64,000 nt of DNA from Actinokineospora globicatena (GTDB taxonomy: Bacteria; Actinomycetota; Actinomycetes; Mycobacteriales; Pseudonocardiaceae): the NCBI RefSeq assembly GCF_024171945.1, contig NZ_JAMTCR010000002.1, positions 682,001 through 746,000 on the forward strand. Direction: 5' to 3'. Shown here in pieces: positions 1 to 10,331 of this stretch. Each line of letters opens with the position of its first letter. Within the stretch, counting starts at the first letter, position 1. The notes beneath the pieces were generated by a model. It was not told the origin of the DNA and did no database searches. It saw only the letters and a list, made by a program, of their open reading frames with translations. The position numbers and the translations under genes are program-made.

Positions 1-77
1 GCCTCACCCAGGCTTGGACCCACCGCCAGCACCTCGGCGTCAGTACTTGATCTCGCCGCTGGAGCCAGGCGAACAGA

Positions 78-113
78 AGAAGGCCCAGGTCAGCGAACTG
101 ACCTGGGCCTTCT
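78..113 (-). terminator. Terminator hairpin of tRNA-Thr
   Basis: A perfect 16-bp inverted repeat with a 4-nt loop (CGAA on plus, TTCG on the transcribed minus strand) lies just past the 3' end of the tRNA-Thr gene. Only a short T-rich stretch follows on the minus strand. Confidence 0.7.
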
Positions 114-118
114 GGCTG

Positions 119-192
119 AGCCGCCTAAGGGAATCGAACCCTTGACCTGTTCATTACGAGTGAACCGCTCTGGCCGACTGAGCTAAGGCGGC
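119..192 (-). tRNA. tRNA-Thr (anticodon CGT)
   Basis: Read on the minus strand, a full cloverleaf can be drawn. The 7-bp acceptor stem is GCCGCCT/AGGCGGC. The anticodon stem GTTCA/TGAAC encloses the loop CTCGTAA, giving anticodon CGT, which reads the ACG threonine codon. The T arm carries GGTTCGATTCC. The discriminator base is T and CCA is not encoded. A strong hairpin follows. Confidence 0.95.
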
Positions 193-282
193 GTGACCGG
201 TGACCACTATAGCGGGTGCCGGGGCGTGACTTGGAGGCGGCCACGTCGTTTACTGGGGAGTAGGTGCGCGAGAGGAGCTGGG

Positions 283-1821
283 ATGCGGCTGGTGGCCTTA
301 CCCGGGGTCGTGGGGTTGTTGGTGTTGTGCGCTGGGCCCGCGGCGGCGCAGGTGCCGACTACGCCGGTGCCGCCGCTGGTTGATCCGAGTGGGCCGCCCG
401 CGGCGGTGCCGGTGGGGACGGGGCGGGCGGTGGGGGACGCGGGGACGGGGTTGGCGGTGATCCGGTTGCTGCCGAACTCGGCGCCGACGCGGTCGATCAT
501 CCCGGGGGCCGAGGACAAGCTGCCGAAGCAGGCCGGGGTCGAGGTCGGGTTCGGGTTGGCGAGCGCGCAGGTGAACTCGGAGGCGTACCTGAGCTTCGAG
601 AAGGTCATCGCGCAGGCGTCGCCCGGGGGGATCGCGGTGCAGGGGGCCAGTCCGCAGACGCCGGGGGCGTTGGCGCAGACGGCGCCGCCGGGGAACCAGC
701 AGCCCCGGGCCGGGGGGATCAACCCGCCGTCGACGCCCTTGGACACCATGGTCAAGGCGGGGCTGCTCAACGGGCAGGTCCACGCGCAGTGGAGTGACAC
801 GCTCGGTCCGTGCGTCGGCACGATCGCGGACTCCTCGACCGAGTTAGCCAGCCTGTCCGCGCTCAACGCGATCCCCACACTCCCCAGCACCCCCGACCTG
901 ACCGGCGTGTTCGACGCGCCGAACCTCGACCCCGCCGCCGACCAGGCCGTGATCGACGGGCTGAAGAACCTCACCGGCGGCCTCAGCACCCTCGGCGGCG
1001 TCCTCAGCGGCCAGGGCAGCACGAAGACGGCGCTGCTCAGCCTCCCGAACACCCTGTCCGCCCGGTCGGTGGTCCGGTTGGTCGACATCCCCGGCTCCCC
1101 CAACAAGGCCGTCGAGTCCACTTCGACCATGCAGGTGGCGGCGGTCAAACTGCTCGCGGGCACACCGTTCGAGCTTTCGGTCAACGTCGTCAGCCAGCCG
1201 ACGCTCGTCGTCACGTCCACTGGCGACAAGGCGACCTCCACCGTCAAGTACACCGCGCCGGTGCTGGAAGTCGTCCAGGGCGGCAAGAGCCTCGGGCGGT
1301 TGGACGCGGCCAACCCGAAACTCGACGTCCCCATTGGAATCCCGCTGCAGAACCCGGCGGAAAAGCTGCCGATCATCGGCGGCCTGCTCGGCAACGGGCA
1401 GGCACTCCCGGCCGGGCTGTCGAAATTGGACCTGGGTGTGCTGCGGCTTTCGGTGGCCGGGCTGAACCAGAAGGGCGAGGACTCCACGCAGCCGTTCAAG
1501 GGCTACCAACTCGGGGCGACCGCGCGGCTGCTCGACCTCCAGGTCCTGCCGACCGACGCCCTCGGCCTGCCGAACCTGCCGTCCGCGCTAGCTCAGATCT
1601 CCCTGGGTGAGCAGGTCGCACGGGCCTATGCGCCGACCGGTGGCGTGATCTGCGGGGCAAGCCCGACCGCCCCGCTGCCGCCCGCGCCGCAGCCGAAGGG
1701 CCCGCAACTCGCGTACACAAACGCCGCTTACCATTCCGTGCCCATTTTCTGGTCCGGCACCGGAATGCTGCTGATCGGCGTCATCCTCGTCGCCGCGCTC
1801 CCGAGGAGGAAACGGGTCTAA
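283..1821 (+). CDS. Secreted protein with C-terminal membrane anchor, function unknown
   Basis: This 512-aa protein starts at an ATG preceded by GAGGAG; an in-frame upstream GTG at 193 lacks such a site and adds a non-signal-like extension. The N-terminus is a Sec signal peptide (hydrophobic run, then AAAQV). The mature part is rich in Pro, Ala, Gly and Leu with no motif I recognise. The C-terminus has one membrane helix (about residues 485-507) followed by a basic RRKRV tail, so the protein probably sits outside the cell, anchored at its C-end. The stop overlaps the end of convergent holB by 3 bp. I would call it a conserved actinobacterial envelope protein of unknown function. Confidence 0.8.
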   Translation: MRLVALPGVVGLLVLCAGPAAAQVPTTPVPPLVDPSGPPAAVPVGTGRAVGDAGTGLAVIRLLPNSAPTRSIIPGAEDKLPKQAGVEVGFGLASAQVNSEAYLSFEKVIAQASPGGIAVQGASPQTPGALAQTAPPGNQQPRAGGINPPSTPLDTMVKAGLLNGQVHAQWSDTLGPCVGTIADSSTELASLSALNAIPTLPSTPDLTGVFDAPNLDPAADQAVIDGLKNLTGGLSTLGGVLSGQGSTKTALLSLPNTLSARSVVRLVDIPGSPNKAVESTSTMQVAAVKLLAGTPFELSVNVVSQPTLVVTSTGDKATSTVKYTAPVLEVVQGGKSLGRLDAANPKLDVPIGIPLQNPAEKLPIIGGLLGNGQALPAGLSKLDLGVLRLSVAGLNQKGEDSTQPFKGYQLGATARLLDLQVLPTDALGLPNLPSALAQISLGEQVARAYAPTGGVICGASPTAPLPPAPQPKGPQLAYTNAAYHSVPIFWSGTGMLLIGVILVAALPRRKRV

Positions 1822-3008
1822 CCCATGTACAGCTGAGTGATCATCGACTCGACGGCGATGCGCGGTTTGACGTTCAACTCGATGGCCTCGCGGCAGGCGA
1901 GAACGGCTTCCAACCGGCGCAGGGTCGATTCCTGGGTCCATTTCGCCGCGGCTTGCCGGGAACCGTCGGAGTGGTCCGGGTGGTTCAACGCGGCCGTCGA
2001 GCCGGACGAGGTGACCAGGACGTCGCGGTAGAACCCGGCCAGGTCGACCAGGGCCAGGTCGAGCGCGTCGCGCTGGGTCCTGGTCGCCCGGGACTTCTGC
2101 CGACGCTCCAACTCCTTGATCGCGCCCGCGCTGCCCCGGGTCGCCGACGCGGTGCCCTTGCCGGTGCCGCCCGCCCCGAGCGCGGTCTTCAGCGCTTCCT
2201 TCTCGACCTCGTCGCGCGACCCGCTGACCTCGCCCGCGTCCGCCTCCGCGGTCTTGACCAGGTCGTCCGCCGCGTCGAACACGTCCGACAGCCGCCGCAG
2301 GTTGATCGGGATGCGCAGCACCTTGTCCCGCCGCTCCCGCGCCGCCGGGTCCGTGGCCAGCCGCCGGGCCCGGCCGACGTGCCCGCTGCACACCGACGCG
2401 GCCCAGGAAGCGGTCTCCGCGTCGATCCGGTCGCGCAGCTGCAGCACCTCGGCGATCGCGGCCGCCGACGGGGTCCGCAGCGCCACCACCCGGCACCGCG
2501 AGCGGATGGTCACCGACACGTCGTCGGGGTGGTCCGACGGCGCGCAGAGCAGGAAGACGGTGCGCGGCGGCGGTTCCTCGACCGCCTTGAGCAGCGCGTT
2601 CGCCGCGCCCTCGGTCAGCCGGTCGGCGTCGGTGATCACCACGACCTGCCAGCGCCCGCCGGTCGGGCGGCGCGCCGAGGTCTGCACCAGCGCCCGCATC
2701 TCCGCCACGGAGATCGACAGCCCCTCGGGGACGACCATCCGCACGTCGGCGTGGGTGCCGGACATCGCCGTGTGGCAGCCCTGGCACTCGCCGCAGCCGA
2801 TCCCGCCCGGCGTCGTGCACTCCAACGCGGCGGCGAAGGCCCTGGCGGCGACCGAGCGGCCGGACCCCGGCGGACCGGTGAACAGCCAGGCGTGGGTCAT
2901 GCCCGCCGCGGACCCGGTGCCGTCGACCAGCTCCGCGGCCGCGGTGGCGGCCGCGCTGAGCACCGAGATCGCCTCGGTTTGGCCGACCAGCTGCGACCAG
3001 ACCGCCAT
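1818..3008 (-). CDS. holB: DNA polymerase III subunit delta'
   Basis: This 396-aa clamp-loader subunit works with the gamma/tau and delta subunits to load the beta clamp. It is an AAA+ protein. The Walker-A-like segment GPPGSGRS (about residues 44-51) has Arg where active ATPases have Lys, as is usual for non-hydrolysing delta'. A four-cysteine zinc knuckle (C..CGECQGC) follows near residue 70. The segment DADRLTEGAANALLKAVEEP corresponds to the Walker B/sensor region. The ATG overlaps the stop of the upstream MFS-kinase fusion by one base (TGATG), suggesting translational coupling. The gene ends against the convergent secreted-protein gene. Position matches Rv3644c. Confidence 0.92.
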   Translation of the reverse strand: MAVWSQLVGQTEAISVLSAAATAAAELVDGTGSAAGMTHAWLFTGPPGSGRSVAARAFAAALECTTPGGIGCGECQGCHTAMSGTHADVRMVVPEGLSISVAEMRALVQTSARRPTGGRWQVVVITDADRLTEGAANALLKAVEEPPPRTVFLLCAPSDHPDDVSVTIRSRCRVVALRTPSAAAIAEVLQLRDRIDAETASWAASVCSGHVGRARRLATDPAARERRDKVLRIPINLRRLSDVFDAADDLVKTAEADAGEVSGSRDEVEKEALKTALGAGGTGKGTASATRGSAGAIKELERRQKSRATRTQRDALDLALVDLAGFYRDVLVTSSGSTAALNHPDHSDGSRQAAAKWTQESTLRRLEAVLACREAIELNVKPRIAVESMITQLYMG

Positions 3009-5095
3009 CAGTGCGTCTCCGCCTGCGCGAACTGGGCCAGCTTGCGGCCCGCCATGGTGGTCCTGACCGCGATCAGCACCCGGTCGTGGACGTCGGCGGC
3101 CGAGCCGTCCCCGTCGACCACCACGTAGCGGTCGGGGTCGGCGGCGGCCATGTCGGTGAGCACGCTCTGCACGTGCCAATGATGCTCCGCGTTCCCGGCG
3201 CGCGGCGGCAGGGTGGCCGGGTCCCGGTCGAGCAGCACGGTGATGTCGGGGCGCAGCCGCTCGGTCGCCCAGTCCGCCAGGCCCTCCAGCTCCGACGGGT
3301 CGAGGCCCGCGGCGACTGACAGGTGCGCGAGGGGGCTGTCGACGAACCGCTCCATGACCACGACGGCGCCGCGGGCGAGCGCGGGCTGGATCTCGCGTTC
3401 CACCAGGTCGGCGCGCACGGCGGCGGCGACGAGGGCGTGCGCGCGGGCGCTGTTGAGGCCCGCCTCGGTGAGCACCGACCGCAGCCGCACGTCGTCGAGC
3501 GCGGGGTCGGCGGCGAGCAGCACGTCGGTGCCGGAGTTCGCGCGCAGCCAGTCGGCGAGCAGCGTGGCCTGGGTGGAGGTGTCGATGTGGGTGTTGCCCT
3601 CGACGGCGATGAGCAGCCCGGTCGCCCGGCGGCGCGGCTTGCGGCTGATCGCGGCGCGCAGGTCGGACAGGATCGTCTCCGAGCGGCGGTCGTCCATCTG
3701 CCGGTAGGCGAGCACGCCCATCACGGTGGCCAGCAGGCCCGCGCCGAGCAGCACCGGGCGGGTGCCGTCGATGACCATCGACCGGTCGAACAGGGTGATG
3801 CTGTGCGGGGCGACCAGGCCGACCAGCACCGGGGTGAGCGCCATCCCGCCGGCGAAGATGATCTTCATCAGCGACTGGTAGATCGCGTTGATCCGGCCCC
3901 GGATGGCGTCGTCGACCTCGGTGCCGATGATCGTCACGCCGGTCAGGAACGCCGCGCCTGCGCACATGCCCAGGATGGCGCAGGTGATCAACGAGACCAC
4001 CAGGTGCGGCGAGAGCGCCACCAGCAGCAGGTCGATGCCCGCGGTGACGATCGCGATGCCGAACAGCCGGTTGCGCGGCAGCTTGCGCGCCAGCTTCGGC
4101 GCACCGCCCATGCCGGTGGCCAGGCCGATGAACAGGGCGACGAACAGCAGGCCGAAGCTGGCCTGACCGCCGAGCACGCTGGTCGCGTAGACCTGGGACG
4201 ACCCGACGAGCGCCCCGGCCGCGACGAACGCGCCGATCATGCCGATGAGCAGGCCGCGCACCAGCGGCGATGTCCGCACGAAGGTGGCCGCGTCGCGCAG
4301 CATGGCGCCGAACCCGCCGCTGGTGTCGGGCTTGTCGGAGTCCGCGGCCTTCGGCGCGGAGGCCACCCGCCGCGACAGCTCCGGGATCCGGGTGGCGATG
4401 GTGACCGCGCTGGCCAGGTACAGCGCGGCGATGATGAACAGCACCAGCCTGGTCGCCCCGGCCTCGGACGCCCCGCTCTCGGTGGCGGCGCGCTGCAGGC
4501 TGAAGTTGGTGTTGATGCCGGTGATGGCCGCGTAGAGACCACCTGCGCTGATCACCGCGATGCCGTAGGTCATCACCATGCCGAGCTGGTTGGCCGTCTC
4601 GACCTGGTCCGGCCTGCGCAGCAGGTTGGGCACCGCGGCGTCCTTGGACGGGATCCACAGCAGCGCGCAGAAGCCGACCAGGAAGTTGCCGACGAACAGC
4701 CACAGCGGCGAGCCGACGATGGCGATCGACAGCAGCAGCCCGAACCGGCCGACGTCGGCGAACACCATCACCTTGCGCCGGTCGAACCGGTCGGCGAACA
4801 GGCCGCCGAGCGGGGCGAACAGCAGACCGGGCAGCAGCTGGGTGAGCACCACCCCGGCGAAGGCGAAGCTCTGCGTCTTGTAGTCCTGGGTGGCCTGGCT
4901 GACCAGCCCGGTCAGCGCGAGCAGCGACAGCCAGTCGGCCACGCTGCACAAGTAGGTGACCCCCCACAGCCTGCGGAAGGGGCGGATGGCGAGCACACTG
5001 CGTGCCCGGTGCGCCATCGAGGTCTCGGAACCGGCGCTGGTCTCAGTGACCGTCCCGGTGCCCGCACTGCTCTCGCCGTTCAGACCCCCACCCAC
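3008..5095 (-). CDS. MFS transporter fused to a dTMP kinase-like domain
   Basis: This protein is about 695 aa long. Residues about 30-470 form a 12-helix MFS permease with the conserved loop GGLFADRFDRRK after helix 2. Residues about 490-690 resemble thymidylate kinase (phosphorylation of dTMP to dTDP). Such fusions are known in actinobacteria next to holB. The kinase part looks degenerate. The P-loop position reads EGNTHIDTSTQ with no Lys or Gly-rich loop, the expected REP loop reads AADPALDD, and the usual DR(Y/F) reads ERFVDS. It is therefore probably not an active kinase. The start is uncertain: GTG 5095 is used here, and ATG 5017 (MAHRARS) is a good alternative. Confidence 0.85.
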   Translation of the reverse strand: MGGGLNGESSAGTGTVTETSAGSETSMAHRARSVLAIRPFRRLWGVTYLCSVADWLSLLALTGLVSQATQDYKTQSFAFAGVVLTQLLPGLLFAPLGGLFADRFDRRKVMVFADVGRFGLLLSIAIVGSPLWLFVGNFLVGFCALLWIPSKDAAVPNLLRRPDQVETANQLGMVMTYGIAVISAGGLYAAITGINTNFSLQRAATESGASEAGATRLVLFIIAALYLASAVTIATRIPELSRRVASAPKAADSDKPDTSGGFGAMLRDAATFVRTSPLVRGLLIGMIGAFVAAGALVGSSQVYATSVLGGQASFGLLFVALFIGLATGMGGAPKLARKLPRNRLFGIAIVTAGIDLLLVALSPHLVVSLITCAILGMCAGAAFLTGVTIIGTEVDDAIRGRINAIYQSLMKIIFAGGMALTPVLVGLVAPHSITLFDRSMVIDGTRPVLLGAGLLATVMGVLAYRQMDDRRSETILSDLRAAISRKPRRRATGLLIAVEGNTHIDTSTQATLLADWLRANSGTDVLLAADPALDDVRLRSVLTEAGLNSARAHALVAAAVRADLVEREIQPALARGAVVVMERFVDSPLAHLSVAAGLDPSELEGLADWATERLRPDITVLLDRDPATLPPRAGNAEHHWHVQSVLTDMAAADPDRYVVVDGDGSAADVHDRVLIAVRTTMAGRKLAQFAQAETH

Positions 5096-5301
5096 CTTCC
5101 ACGCGGTCCGACCCGCTCCCAGGGTAACCGGGAACCAGGTCTGACCTGCTCATCCGGGTGGCGCACAGCACGCCGGAGCCCGGTCACACCGGGCTGACGG
5201 CCACGAACCGGACTAGTCCACCCGGGTGACCGACTCGGCCCGACCGGCACAGGCTAGCCGGCCCTCGCTGAGAGCGGGCGGCATCGCGCGATCTTGCCGG
5301 G

Positions 5302-8166
<2,865 letters not shown>

Positions 8167-8309
8167 GTGTCCCGCTCTCTTCTTTACCCCGTGTCCGTCC
8201 CGCGTCAGCCTGCCAGTGTGCACGCCGCGCCGGGGCCGGTCTCTCCCAGGTTGCCCCAGCACGGCGGATCAGCCGACGAAGTATGGCCCTTTTTCCACCT
8301 GTAGCACGG

Positions 8310-8900
8310 TCAGGACACGGCGCGCATCCGGGAAACCGCGGGCCACTGCTCCGCGCACCCGGTCGCGGCCGGTGCCCCGACCAACTCGCGGAGCCTGCCG
8401 AGCCGCCGCCTGCCGATCAACCGCAACGCGGGCCCGCCGTCATCCGTCTGGTGCATAGTCGCAGGTAAACCGCACTGCGCGAGGGCGAGCAGGAGCGGCT
8501 CGTGGGTGCCGGGCGCGGCCGGGTCGAGCGGCAGCAGGTAGGCGGCGTCGGACCAGTGCCCGACCGTGGCGACCCACATCCGCAACGCGGCACCATCGGG
8601 GACGAACCCGGCGGGCACGGCCTTGCCCGCGCCACCGCCCCAGGCGGCGGCCAGCGGCGCCAGGTCGACCCGGAACGCGGTCCGCAAGCACCGCGCGCCG
8701 TCGTCCCCGGTGTCCACCTCGGCGCGGATTCCTCGCTCAGCACAGGCCCTGACCAGGGCTTTCATCCGCCACGGGGTGTCGACGGGGACCACCAGCCGTG
8801 CGGTGGCCCTGGCGAAGAGCACCGCCTGCCCCGGCCCGCACAGCAGACCCGCGAGGTCGGCGACCGCGGGGTGGCGCGCCTCGGCGGAGAAGAACGACAT
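8310..8900 (-). CDS. Conserved actinobacterial protein (Rv3647c-like by position)
   Basis: This protein of about 196 aa follows topA in the order seen in mycobacteria, where the equivalent gene is Rv3647c. I recognise no catalytic motif. The C-terminal GRRRLGRLRELVGAP segment is basic and helical and could contact nucleic acid, but that is inference. ATG 8900 (MSFFSAEAR) is chosen because the preceding translation is low in complexity. A GTG four codons earlier is possible, and no strong ribosome binding site distinguishes them. Confidence 0.7.
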   Translation of the reverse strand: MSFFSAEARHPAVADLAGLLCGPGQAVLFARATARLVVPVDTPWRMKALVRACAERGIRAEVDTGDDGARCLRTAFRVDLAPLAAAWGGGAGKAVPAGFVPDGAALRMWVATVGHWSDAAYLLPLDPAAPGTHEPLLLALAQCGLPATMHQTDDGGPALRLIGRRRLGRLRELVGAPAATGCAEQWPAVSRMRAVS

Positions 8901-9013
8901 CTGCTGCGCCACGGCGCTCAGAATAGAACAGCAGTTCGAGCACGGTAAAGGATCGAGACGCCCGGTCGGCACCGGAATTACCCCGAACGGAGGAACGTCG
9001 CGGGCCGTCGGGG

Positions 9014-9517
9014 TCAACCGCGCAGCGCGGGCACCCGGTCGCACTGGGGCGCGCGTTCGGCCCATCGGGTGAAGTCGGAGCCCGCGGTACCGGCGAGCGG
9101 GTCGGCGAGGTCGAGCGCGGCCACCTCGGGGGCCACCTCACCCGCGACCTCCGCCAGGACGTGCGCGGTGGCGTTGTCGTCGAGCACGGTCCGCGCCTCG
9201 TCGAGCGGGGCGCGCAGACCGCGGTAGGTGTCGGCGGCGACGTGCGCGGCGCGGTCCCCACCGGTCATCGGCGACGGTGCCAGCGCGTCGATGCCCGACA
9301 CGGCGCGGCTGAGGCCGTCGGTGACGGCGGCGAGGTAGGCGGCCAGCGCGGTGCGGGCCGCGTCCGGGTCGGCGAGATCGATGTCCGGCAGCGGGGTCGC
9401 CAACACCACCGCGGTGTCGGCGACCACCGCGCAGAACCGGTCGGCCCAGGCGACCAGGGCGGACGGGTCGGGGTCGGGCGCGGCCGAGCACGCCGTGGCG
9501 AGCACCGCGCCCGCCAC
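9014..9517 (-). CDS. Small putative lipoprotein, paralog of the upstream gene
   Basis: A likely lipobox (LATACS) sits 11 residues into the translation from GTG 9517. The full basic-plus-hydrophobic leader (TRRTGLVVAVAGAVLATAC) only appears if translation starts further up, where the only candidates are CTG 9550 or ATC 9547, the latter overlapping the previous gene's TGA. The true start is therefore unresolved. The mature part shares WA(D/E)(R/K).CA.VA near its N-end and a terminal AP.C with the adjacent lipoprotein, so the pair look like a tandem duplication. Function unknown; probably anchored to the outer face of the membrane. Confidence 0.65.
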   Translation of the reverse strand: MAGAVLATACSAAPDPDPSALVAWADRFCAVVADTAVVLATPLPDIDLADPDAARTALAAYLAAVTDGLSRAVSGIDALAPSPMTGGDRAAHVAADTYRGLRAPLDEARTVLDDNATAHVLAEVAGEVAPEVAALDLADPLAGTAGSDFTRWAERAPQCDRVPALRG

Positions 9518-9546
9518 GGCGACTACCAGCCCGGTGCGCCTGGTGA

Positions 9547-10185
9547 TCAGGAGGTCGGGGTGCTGCTCGCGGTGCCGGACGCGGACTCGCCGAGGTCGAG
9601 CTTCTTGCAGCTCGGGGCCTCCTTGAACGCCTTGTCCAGCGCCGCGCTACCGCGCAGGCCCTTGGTCGGGTCCTCCAGCTTGGACAGCGCCTGCAGGTCC
9701 TCGCCGACCTTGACGAACGCGGCCTGGAAGGCGGCCGGGTCCGACGGGGAGGCGGCGGCCAGGTTGGTCTTGGCGGTCTCCACCGCGGTCTTGGCCTCCT
9801 CCAGCGCGCCGGTGGCCTTGGCGACCAGTGCCTTGCCGTCGGCGACCGGCGGGTCACCGGCGTCGGAGAAGCTGCTGATCATCTTGTCCAGCGCGCCGGA
9901 GAACTTGTCCAGGTAGTCCACCAGCGAGGCCTGCGCCTTGACCGGGTCGCTCTGGTCGATCTGCGGCTGGGCGGCGAGCGCGGTCACCTGGGGGGCGACG
10001 GCGGCGCAGACCTTCTCCGCCCACGCGGTGGCGTCGCCGCCGGAGGCCTCGGAGGTCGCGGTGGTCGTGGTGGCCGCCGCGCCGCTCGAGGAGCCACCGC
10101 CAGCGGTGTCACTGCCGCCGCAGCCGGTGAGGCTGATGGTGAGGGCAGCGGCCGCCGCGGTGATAGCGACGAGTCGACGTGCCAT
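9547..10185 (-). CDS. Putative lipoprotein
   Basis: This 212-aa protein has a clear lipoprotein signal: MARR, a hydrophobic stretch, then LTGC as lipobox at residues 19-22. A Gly/Ser/Thr linker follows, then an alpha-helical Ala-rich domain with a conserved WAEKVCAAVAP and a C-terminal APSC, suggesting one disulfide. The ATG is preceded by AAGGAG at 7-nt spacing. It is the probable parent or sister of the downstream smaller lipoprotein and may be co-transcribed with it. The function is not known to me. Confidence 0.78.
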   Translation of the reverse strand: MARRLVAITAAAAALTISLTGCGGSDTAGGGSSSGAAATTTTATSEASGGDATAWAEKVCAAVAPQVTALAAQPQIDQSDPVKAQASLVDYLDKFSGALDKMISSFSDAGDPPVADGKALVAKATGALEEAKTAVETAKTNLAAASPSDPAAFQAAFVKVGEDLQALSKLEDPTKGLRGSAALDKAFKEAPSCKKLDLGESASGTASSTPTS

Positions 10186-10278
10186 GTCATGTCTCCTTGC
10201 ATTGCCTTGGTTGTCCGGGGACCCGCCCGGCGAATGCCCAAGATGCTCCCACGGTCCGGTGAACCCCCGCAGACCGGA

Positions 10279-10310
10279 TGAGGCAGGTCCCGCGAACGGG
10301 ACCTGCCTCA
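10279..10310 (-). terminator. Terminator after hppA
   Basis: A perfect 14-bp inverted repeat with a CGAA/TTCG loop lies 21 bp beyond the hppA stop. It is placed to end the hppA transcript before the lipoprotein genes. Confidence 0.7.
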
Positions 10311-10331
10311 ACGGGGTTTTCCGGGACGTGC

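Noticed and set aside
1818-4967. A 1049-codon minus-strand frame containing the holB frame and running back through the MFS-kinase gene
   Set aside because: Upstream of the holB ATG its translation is Arg/Pro/Gly-rich shadow of the overlapping MFS-kinase frame. Only the holB part from 3008 looks like protein.
3323-5197. Long plus-strand frame opposite the MFS-kinase gene
   Set aside because: Composition rich in Gly, Arg, Asp, Gln and His with no motif, typical of antisense frames in high-GC DNA.
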